Origin: an uncultured Eubacteriales bacterium
GTDB lineage: Bacteria > Bacillota > Clostridia > Christensenellales > Borkfalkiaceae
Reading direction: 5' to 3'
Length of the DNA stretch: 5,456 bases
NCBI GenBank assembly: GCA_902797515.1
Contig: CADBSX010000195.1
Location: 1 to 5,456, forward strand
The notes beneath the pieces are model-generated. The model saw only the letters and a program-made list of their open reading frames with translations, did no database searches and was not told the origin of the DNA. This document shows, piece after piece, positions 1 to 5,456 of the stretch. The translations under genes and the position numbers were made by a program. Numbering within the stretch: position 1 is the first letter of the stretch; each line of letters starts with the position of its first letter.

Positions 1-3000
1 CCGAAAGTTGAGTCGAGTCCGCGCTCGCGTAGCCGCCCCTCGTTATTCCCGCGCCGTAGTCTATATCTTTGTTCGCGTGGAACCTTACGAGAAGAGTCCA
101 CTTGTCGTGAACGGACGTCGTCGCGCCGTTATCCGTCGAATAGGTCTTGACGAATATCGCGAGCGAGTCGTTCGCGCGGACTATCGCGAGGCGCAGAGTG
201 GTGTCTTCCGATTTCGGATTAGCCGCGGGATTGTAGAAAGTTTCCCTGTTGCCGCCGATATGGCTTTCGGGAATCCATTTATCGTCCGCGGTCATGAACA
301 GCCACGCATTGCCCGCGGGATTCGTTCCCATCATGATTTTCAAATTCAAGTCGGATTCTGCCGCATAATCGCCCGTCGGCGCGCCGCCGTGAATGACTAT
401 GCCCGCCTCTCTCTTCATGCCCGTGGCGTCGGGCGAGAAGTCGAAGGTGTGAAGGTCGAAGTAAGCGACGTAATCGCCGTCCGCTTTATCCTTATAGTAG
501 CCTTCTTTCTGTCCGTAAACGAGGTTTTCTTCGTAATATCCGGTATCGGGATTGTAAACGAACGCCGCGGGATAACCTTGCGCGTAATCCTTGCCGTTTA
601 CCGTCGTTTGAGACAGAATATAAGACGACTTTTCGATAAGTTCGTCCGATCTCGCCGTCGCCTCGTCGAACGCCTGTTTGGTCTGCGCGTCGTCGTCGCT
701 ATAATCGACGTCGTACATATAATAGCCTATACCCGTGCGGAAACATACCATACCGATACCGTTCTGCGTTCCCGTCGAGAAGAACAGACGGAGTTTCTCG
801 TTGAGCGTCGCGAGCGATTTGTTCGCCTTCGCCGCGTATTCGGTAACTCCCGCGGGAGCAAGCGTAAAGCCTAATTGTCCCATCGCGTTATAGACGTATA
901 TCACGTTGTTATAACGTATCACTTTGAAGATAAACTCCGCGCCCGCCTTCGTGAATCCGCTGTTGCCCGGCAGGTTTTTGGTCGCGAAACCGTTGAACGA
1001 AACTTCTTCGCCGTCGAGGTTCAGACACAACTTGCCCGTTTCCCAGTGCGCCGCTTTGAGTTGCATAAGTCTGTTCGAGCCGCCGCCCGCCGTGATAAGC
1101 ACGCCTACGACGTCGCCCGCCGTCCAATAGTTGGTCGGATCTTTCCAGCCTACGTCTTCGAGTACCTTTATATCCGCGTCTATTACGTAATCGCCGTTCA
1201 TAACGCCGCTCTTGTAGTACTGGATCGCGTTGCCGGTATTTTCGGGATCGGTGGTATATTTGCCCGTATCCTTATCGAAAGCGAATTTTCCGACGTTGTT
1301 GTTGGTCGTAAGTCCGTTGACGGTCACCGCGCCCCAACCGCGCGATATAGCGGTTATGCGTTCTTCGAGTTCGGAAACGCCATCGATCGTAAACCCGTAA
1401 GAGACGGGCTCGTATCCCTCTATATCCATTTCGAGCGTGTATTCGCCCGATACGTCGAACGTCTTTCCGCCGACTTCCACCGCGCCTTTTTTGAGCATCG
1501 AAACGTTGATGAAACCGCGCGAGTTGCTCTCGCCCGAATAGATGAAGAGATTGCCGTCGCCTTTTATAACGTATTTTTCGCCCATCAGCGTCTTGCCGTC
1601 GCTTCCTACGACTTCGAGGGAAACGTCCGCCGCTCTGTCGGACGGAAGTCTTTCGAACGACGCCTCTATATTCACGTCGCCGTCCGGAACGAACGACCAC
1701 AAAGCGTTATTCGCCTCGCTTACGAATTCGTCGTAGCGGCTCTCGCCGTTTACTTTGATATCCCCGAGTATCCAGCCCGAACGCGGATTGACGCGGACGG
1801 GAACGGGAAGTCCGTCTTTTACCGCCGTGTATTCGCAAGTGACGTCGCCGCCGCCCGTAACGGAAGTTTCGACGAAGTTGACGTATCCGCGAAGAATTTC
1901 GGTGAGTTCGTCGGATTTATCCGAATAATCTTTGAAAGACCAGTCGGAATACTCCGCTCTGCCGTTGGTGAAGAAACCGATTATGCATTCGCCTTTGACT
2001 CTCTCGACGTATTCCATAGCGAAATACTCGCCGTTGACGAAATAATAGAGGTTTCCGCCCTGCTTTATAAGTTTGAGCCTTACGCTTTCCTCTTCGTAGC
2101 CCGTTATTACCGTGCGGTTTATTCCCTGCTGACCTACCCATTGTCCGCCGTCGGTCGCTCTGCCCGTGATTATCTGTACGTTTTTACGGGATAAAAGCGC
2201 GTCGGCGTAGATGGCGTATATCGAGAACAGAGTTTTGGTGTTGAACACGAAAAATCCGCAGTGAGGATAACTTCCCGTCGCCTTTTCCGGCTTTATCGTG
2301 GTTTCGGCTATAAAATCGACCGCCCTGCTCTTCGCGTTGCCCTCGTCGTCCTGTCTTATCCAGAGTATCTGCGTTCTGTCAACGAGACTCGTAGCCGTCT
2401 TGTTTTCGTCGTCGATTATCCACTGATCGGACGCCGCCTCGCCGTGAACGGCGTGCCCGACGTACGGGGAATCGTATTTTAAGACGAGCCCGTGTTCGTC
2501 GAACGTATAATACGTTTTATATCTTCCCTCGTCGGTAAGTCCCGCGTAGTGAAGTCCGCGGCTAGGTCTCGCCGAGTAGCGGACGTAAAGCCTTATCGCG
2601 CTCGGAAGTCCGTATTCGTTGAGTTCGTCCTCGGTATAGTGAAGTTCGTTCCAAGGAACGAAGAGTTCCGCCGACATATACTCGGTGTTCTCGCTGTTCA
2701 GTTCCCCCTTGACGTAAGATTTCGCCTCGTATTGATTGTTGTGCTGGCAGAGCGAATTCTTCGCGTCGATCTCCACTATAACGTTGTGCATAGGATGCTG
2801 GTTCTGCATCCTGTCGTTTAAGTTTACTTCGTCCTCTTTCGCTATCTGGATATAAAATTCCGTGTTCTTGTTGTAGGCGTGTTTAGCCTCCCATAAAACG
2901 TTCGTATCGTACGACATCGCGCCGACGTAAACGCCCTTTTCGGTGAATATCGTCGTGTATTTCGTGACGCCCGCGGTGTGTTCCCACTCCATATAGTTCT

Positions 3001-3211
3001 GTTCCTGCCAAGCGGGCTCGTCGAGTTTTCCGTCTATCGTCATAAAGGCGTCGGGCGTGGCGCGCATAGGCTGATCGAAAACGTATTCGTAAGCCTTGCC
3101 CTCGCCGTCGGTCACCAAAGTCACCGCGGTCTCGCCGCAGGAAACCGCGAAAAGAGCCGCCGTCGCCGCGCAAAACGCCGCCGCGAATATTTTTAAAACC
3201 TTCTTTTTCAT
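1..3211 (-). CDS. Large multi-domain surface lipoprotein with N-terminal CBM9-like domain and repeated lectin-like sandwich modules (C-terminus beyond window)
   Basis: A single minus-strand frame runs from the ATG at 3211-3209 to the window edge. I read all 1070 codons and found no stop. The start is set by a lipoprotein signal peptide (MKKK, hydrophobic stretch 8-23, lipobox AVSC with Cys25) and by AAGGGGG eight bases upstream. Visible modules: residues about 52-245 resemble a CBM9/DOMON-type sugar-binding domain (IDGKLDEPAW at 59-68, VYVGAMSYD at 94-102, AELFVPW ending at Trp187); 261-429 is a beta-sandwich resembling LamG/concanavalin-like folds; 452-520 resembles a divergent InlB B-type repeat (NPRSGW ending at Trp480, then IKVNG, and FVPDGDVNIEASFE at its end); about 521-610 is a small beta-rich domain; 614-837 and 845-1070+ are two more lectin-like sandwiches. 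No catalytic motif is seen. It probably binds polysaccharide at the cell surface for the GH43 enzyme encoded just upstream. That the gene is real is near certain; the domain names beyond CBM9 rest on pattern recognition, and the missing C-terminus could still hold an enzyme. Confidence 0.9.
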   Translation of the reverse strand, partial: MKKKVLKIFAAAFCAATAALFAVSCGETAVTLVTDGEGKAYEYVFDQPMRATPDAFMTIDGKLDEPAWQEQNYMEWEHTAGVTKYTTIFTEKGVYVGAMSYDTNVLWEAKHAYNKNTEFYIQIAKEDEVNLNDRMQNQHPMHNVIVEIDAKNSLCQHNNQYEAKSYVKGELNSENTEYMSAELFVPWNELHYTEDELNEYGLPSAIRLYVRYSARPSRGLHYAGLTDEGRYKTYYTFDEHGLVLKYDSPYVGHAVHGEAASDQWIIDDENKTATSLVDRTQILWIRQDDEGNAKSRAVDFIAETTIKPEKATGSYPHCGFFVFNTKTLFSIYAIYADALLSRKNVQIITGRATDGGQWVGQQGINRTVITGYEEESVRLKLIKQGGNLYYFVNGEYFAMEYVERVKGECIIGFFTNGRAEYSDWSFKDYSDKSDELTEILRGYVNFVETSVTGGGDVTCEYTAVKDGLPVPVRVNPRSGWILGDIKVNGESRYDEFVSEANNALWSFVPDGDVNIEASFERLPSDRAADVSLEVVGSDGKTLMGEKYVIKGDGNLFIYSGESNSRGFINVSMLKKGAVEVGGKTFDVSGEYTLEMDIEGYEPVSYGFTIDGVSELEERITAISRGWGAVTVNGLTTNNNVGKFAFDKDTGKYTTDPENTGNAIQYYKSGVMNGDYVIDADIKVLEDVGWKDPTNYWTAGDVVGVLITAGGGSNRLMQLKAAHWETGKLCLNLDGEEVSFNGFATKNLPGNSGFTKAGAEFIFKVIRYNNVIYVYNAMGQLGFTLAPAGVTEYAAKANKSLATLNEKLRLFFSTGTQNGIGMVCFRTGIGYYMYDVDYSDDDAQTKQAFDEATARSDELIEKSSYILSQTTVNGKDYAQGYPAAFVYNPDTGYYEENLVYGQKEGYYKDKADGDYVAYFDLHTFDFSPDATGMKREAGIVIHGGAPTGDYAAESDLNLKIMMGTNPAGNAWLFMTADDKWIPESHIGGNRETFYNPAANPKSEDTTLRLAIVRANDSLAIFVKTYSTDNGATTSVHDKWTLLVRFHANKDIDYGAGITRGGYASADSTQLS

Positions 3212-3219
3212 ATTATTTT

Positions 3220-3226
3220 CCCCCTT
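3220..3226 (-). promoter_or_regulatory. Ribosome binding site of the large lipoprotein gene, overlapping the GH43 stop codon
   Basis: The minus strand reads TAAGGGGG followed by AAAATAAT and ATG. The two A of the GH43 stop codon form part of the AAGGGGG motif, and the spacer to the ATG at 3211 is 8 nt. It fixes the start of the large lipoprotein and suggests that translation of the two genes is coupled. Confidence 0.75.
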
Positions 3227-5279
3227 ACGCGCCGAGTATTTCTATATCGGATATGCGGATCTGCTTGCCCGAACCTAAAAGTTTGTTTATCGAAAGGTCT
3301 ATTTCGATAGCCTCCACTTTCAGTTCGTCGAACGTCGCGACCGCCGCCGCGCCCGGCTGTATCCACGCCTGATCGGCGTTATAATACGCTTTGTCGAAAC
3401 CGAGTTTTCTTATATAGCAGTTCTTCGCCGACGCGTCCATATAATCGGGCGCTTCCGAAAGGCGGAAACGTATTCCGTCTATTTCCGAAAAGGCGTAATC
3501 GTAGTTGTAACTGTTGTGTATAAGTATTCCCCTTACTCTCTTCGGCGCGTCGAACGTTAACGTGATCGTCGTCGATTTGTCCGATTTGAATTCTCTGTTT
3601 TGATAATAGTTGGTCGTGACGACGAGACCGTCGTTTAAATATTTTATCGTCGATTTGTCGCCGTTCGTCACCGTTATCGTAGCCTCTCCCGCGACGTTGG
3701 TATATCCCGTATATACCGACGGAAGGGCTTGCAGACTCAAAGTAGGTCCGTTCGCTATCGGTACGGGGAAATTCACGCGGTCGTCCTCTATCCAGACCAT
3801 TTTCGAAAGCGCGTAAAGTCTGCCTATATCGCGCGTTCCGAAAGGTTCGGGCCATTCCCAATGCGCTATCCACCACTCGTTATCGACGTTCAAGAACTGA
3901 ACGTGTCCGAGGTTGGACATAAAGTCGTTCGCGCCGTCAACGCCGAGGATCATACCGAAAAATCTGTTCTTCGGGAAGGTGAATTCGTCTCCCGCCGCGC
4001 CGAGCGGCGAATGCGACGTCGCCCAATGGATGTTGTAATCCGCCGACTGAACGCCCGTAAGCGTGGTTGACATATAGTAAACCGTCTTGCCGTCTTTGTC
4101 TTTATTCGTAAAGACCTGCGCGCCTTCGCGGACGCCGCGGCTGCCGATGCCTACGTGACCGTTGAAATCGGGATTAGCCGTTCCGTCCTCGAACTTCTCG
4201 ACGTTTACCGTTCCGTCCGCCCATACGTTCGTCAAGTTCCAACTCGACGACTTCCAGCGGGGATACGCGGGATCGTTCGGATATTCTTCGTTTACTTCCG
4301 CGCCGTCGTATATAGGCGCGTTCTTCGAGGGATCGCCTTTATAGAGCGCGCGGACGCAGTTGAGCGTGCCGCCGCCGATGCAGAGCGAAAGCGTCGTATA
4401 GTCGGGCGTTACCGGATCTTTCATCTTCATGCCCCAGACCTCGAAACCGTTCTGTCCGCCCTGCTTGTTGAAATAGAGGTAAAGATCGCCGTTTTCGTCC
4501 CTGAAAGGCGTAGGATCGGCGTAATAATTGTAATGCGGCGTGTCGTTGCCCGTCATGGACGCGAGATCGAAATACTTCTCGAACATAAACGTCGGATTTT
4601 TCTCGTCGAGGATCTCCCCGTTCGGATTTTCAGCCGTCGCGTCGCCGTAAATATTCTCGGACGTCGCGAGGACGAACGGGCCCGCCGGACTTTCCGAAAC
4701 GGCGACTCCGCCGTACCAGCCGTTGCTGACGTACTCCGCGCCTTCTATCCCGCCGTCGTTCACTCGCGCTTTCGCGCCGAAATACAGGTAATATTTATTC
4801 GTAGTCTTGTCGTAAATGCACTCGGGAGCCCAGAACGCCGAAGTCATCCAAGCGTCCATACTCACCTTTACGCCGAAACCGTTGTCCGCCGCTCCGCAAA
4901 GCTGCCAGTCGTTGAGGTCCTTCGAGCGAGTCACCGCGCAGAACGAATAGAATTTTCCGTCCCTCGCGCTTTCGTGTATTCTGCCGTCCTCGCCGGTCGG
5001 AATGCCCGTATTTCCTACTCCGCCCGCGCCCGACATATACTGATAGAAATAGCCGCCGAATTCCTCGTTTTCTTCCTTGCTCACCCAGATTACTCCGCTG
5101 TCGCCGCCGAGAAGTTCGGAAGTGTTGCGGTATAAAAGCGAAGTGTCGTAGCCGCTTTCATAATCCGAGCCGTCGAAGTGTCCAAGTTCGAAACCGCCGT
5201 AGATCTTCTTTTCCCCGCAAGAGGCGAAGAGAAGAGCCGTCGCCGCGGCAAGAACTCCCGCGATGATTTTTTTCATCAT
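3225..5279 (-). CDS. Lipoprotein glycoside hydrolase, GH43-type five-bladed beta-propeller, with C-terminal galactose-binding-like domain
   Basis: Complete 684-residue protein. The N-terminus is a lipoprotein signal (MMKK, hydrophobic 5-19, LFASC with Cys21), so it should be anchored outside the membrane. The catalytic part, about residues 45-500, carries GH43 hallmarks: GGDSGVIWVSKE with Asp60 as likely general base, FWAPE at 149-153, YYADPTPF with Asp255 as the pKa-modulating Asp, REGAQVF with Glu385 as likely general acid, and LGHVQF (His459) followed by WWIAHWEW, matching the conserved late His region. Known family activities are alpha-L-arabinofuranosidase, beta-xylosidase and arabinanase; which applies here cannot be told. 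Residues about 528-684 look like a galactose-binding/discoidin-like domain (NDGL at 549-552, ISDIEILG near the end). Odd points: DSG where many relatives have DPG, and long spacings between the three acidic residues. Two adjacent ATGs (5279, 5276) both fit the ribosome binding site. It lies between a sugar permease gene and the CBM9 lipoprotein gene on the same strand. Confidence 0.87.
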   Translation of the reverse strand: MMKKIIAGVLAAATALLFASCGEKKIYGGFELGHFDGSDYESGYDTSLLYRNTSELLGGDSGVIWVSKEENEEFGGYFYQYMSGAGGVGNTGIPTGEDGRIHESARDGKFYSFCAVTRSKDLNDWQLCGAADNGFGVKVSMDAWMTSAFWAPECIYDKTTNKYYLYFGAKARVNDGGIEGAEYVSNGWYGGVAVSESPAGPFVLATSENIYGDATAENPNGEILDEKNPTFMFEKYFDLASMTGNDTPHYNYYADPTPFRDENGDLYLYFNKQGGQNGFEVWGMKMKDPVTPDYTTLSLCIGGGTLNCVRALYKGDPSKNAPIYDGAEVNEEYPNDPAYPRWKSSSWNLTNVWADGTVNVEKFEDGTANPDFNGHVGIGSRGVREGAQVFTNKDKDGKTVYYMSTTLTGVQSADYNIHWATSHSPLGAAGDEFTFPKNRFFGMILGVDGANDFMSNLGHVQFLNVDNEWWIAHWEWPEPFGTRDIGRLYALSKMVWIEDDRVNFPVPIANGPTLSLQALPSVYTGYTNVAGEATITVTNGDKSTIKYLNDGLVVTTNYYQNREFKSDKSTTITLTFDAPKRVRGILIHNSYNYDYAFSEIDGIRFRLSEAPDYMDASAKNCYIRKLGFDKAYYNADQAWIQPGAAAVATFDELKVEAIEIDLSINKLLGSGKQIRISDIEILGA

Positions 5280-5285
5280 TTTTTT

Positions 5286-5292
5286 CTCCTTT
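5286..5292 (-). promoter_or_regulatory. Ribosome binding site of the GH43 gene
   Basis: The minus strand reads AAAGGAG here, a near-perfect Shine-Dalgarno sequence, followed by six A and then ATG ATG. Spacing is 6 nt to the first ATG (5279) and 9 nt to the second (5276), so either may be used; the proteins differ by one Met. Confidence 0.85.
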
Positions 5293-5324
5293 ATTTTACT
5301 TTTCTTTATTTTTTCCTTTATTTT
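5289..5324 (-). repeat. A-rich GH43 leader with three copies of AAAATAAAG
   Basis: The 9-mer AAAATAAAG (CTTTATTTT on the plus strand) occurs at 5316-5324, 5304-5312 and 5289-5297. The copy nearest the gene runs into the ribosome binding site, and the farthest is followed by GGA, giving a second weak Shine-Dalgarno-like AAAGGA at about 5315-5320 with no start codon in range. The base composition contrasts strongly with the GC-rich coding regions. An unstructured A-rich leader commonly favours ribosome loading; whether the repeats matter beyond low complexity is not known. Confidence 0.5.
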
Positions 5325-5347
5325 TTATATCGTTAAGGGGCTCGTAG

Positions 5348-5368
5348 AAACGCAGTTCCGCTACGTTT
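5348..5368 (-). promoter_or_regulatory. Intergenic stem-loop between permease and GH43 genes
   Basis: On the minus strand AAACGTAG and CTGCGTTT can pair over 8 bp, including one U-G pair, around the 5-nt loop CGGAA. No run of U follows directly (the next bases are CTACGAGCCCC), so it does not look like a standard intrinsic terminator. A competing pairing of CGTAG (5361-5365) with CTACG (5343-5347) is also possible. It may stabilise or delimit an mRNA end, or mark RNA processing between the transporter and enzyme parts of the operon. Function is inferred only. Confidence 0.4.
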
Positions 5369-5383
5369 ATACGACACCGGCTA

Positions 5384-5456
5384 TTATCCTTTAAGTCCCG
5401 AAGAAATCGCAACTCCTTTCAGGATGTATTTCTGCGAGATAAGATACATTATTATA
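5384..5456 (-). CDS. C-terminal end of a carbohydrate ABC transporter permease (MalG/CUT1-like), partial
   Basis: Only the last 23 codons lie in the window; the start is beyond the right edge. The reading ends in MYLISQKYILKGVAISSGLKG and then TAA at 5386-5384. A hydrophobic run followed by a Q-K/R-Y/F-I/V-x-K-G stretch and a terminal small-residue-L/V-K-G is the characteristic tail of the MalG-type inner-membrane subunit of CUT1 sugar importers, which ends its last transmembrane helix this way. The EAA loop that contacts the ATPase would be outside the window, so the family call rests on this tail and on the context of a glycoside hydrolase gene following on the same strand. If correct, the protein helps import oligosaccharides released by the downstream GH43 enzyme. 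Confidence 0.75.
   Translation of the reverse strand, partial: IIMYLISQKYILKGVAISSGLKG

Noticed and set aside
8..2194. Two long plus-strand open frames (8-874 and 875-2194), apparently abutting genes of 288 and 439 residues
   Set aside because: They lie in the exact antisense frame of the large lipoprotein, are Arg/Val-rich with no recognisable domain, and lack ribosome binding sites. They arise because the real gene avoids TCA and CTA codons.
2883..3173. Minus-strand open frame of 96 residues inside the start of the large lipoprotein gene
   Set aside because: It is out of frame with the CBM9-like coding sequence, very rich in Arg and Gly, and has no recognisable domain; it is a shadow of the real gene.
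4155..5135. Plus-strand open frame of 326 residues opposite the GH43 gene
   Set aside because: It is the exact antisense frame of a clearly recognisable enzyme, starts at an unsupported GTG, and has an Arg/Val-rich composition typical of a shadow frame.
5326..5331. TATAAA-like element upstream of GH43 as a possible -10 promoter box
   Set aside because: No acceptable -35 hexamer lies 15-19 nt upstream, and the surroundings are low-complexity A-rich sequence in which such hexamers arise by chance.
5341..5368. Hairpin downstream of the permease gene as an intrinsic terminator
   Set aside because: No U-run follows the stem on the minus strand; the next bases are CTACGAGCCCC, so termination here is not supported.

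Overview
The window is one stretch of a minus-strand carbohydrate-utilisation operon, almost wholly coding. In transcription order (high to low coordinates) it holds: the last 23 codons of a gene whose C-terminus looks like a MalG-type (CUT1) sugar ABC-transporter permease (5384-5456); a 103-nt gap of 5280-5383 plus its flanks, with a hairpin and an A-rich leader; a complete 684-residue lipoprotein glycoside hydrolase of the GH43 type with a C-terminal galactose-binding-like domain (3225-5279); a 13-nt gap; and a very large lipoprotein with an N-terminal CBM9-like domain that is open for 1070 codons and runs off the left edge (1-3211).

Organism (inference): moderate to high GC, consensus AAAGGAG-type ribosome binding sites, lipoprotein signal peptides ending in AxC/SC, and a CUT1-type permease next to a secreted GH43 enzyme fit an uncultured Bacillota/Clostridia-type member of a gut, rumen or other fibre-degrading community. 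No marker gene is present, so this is a general impression and not an identification.

Likely joint role (inference): the GH43 enzyme is tethered to the outside of the membrane and trims arabinose- or xylose-containing side chains or oligosaccharides. The large multi-domain lipoprotein probably binds the polysaccharide at the surface; no catalytic domain is visible in the part seen. The permease imports released sugars. Translation of the last two genes looks coupled, since the ribosome binding site of the large lipoprotein overlaps the stop codon of the GH43 gene.

Nothing credible is encoded on the plus strand. Its long open frames are exact antisense shadows of the two lipoprotein genes. 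I see no tRNA, rRNA, CRISPR array, mobile element or attachment site. The most interesting item is the large lipoprotein, built from repeated lectin-like beta-sandwich modules separated by short helical spacers.
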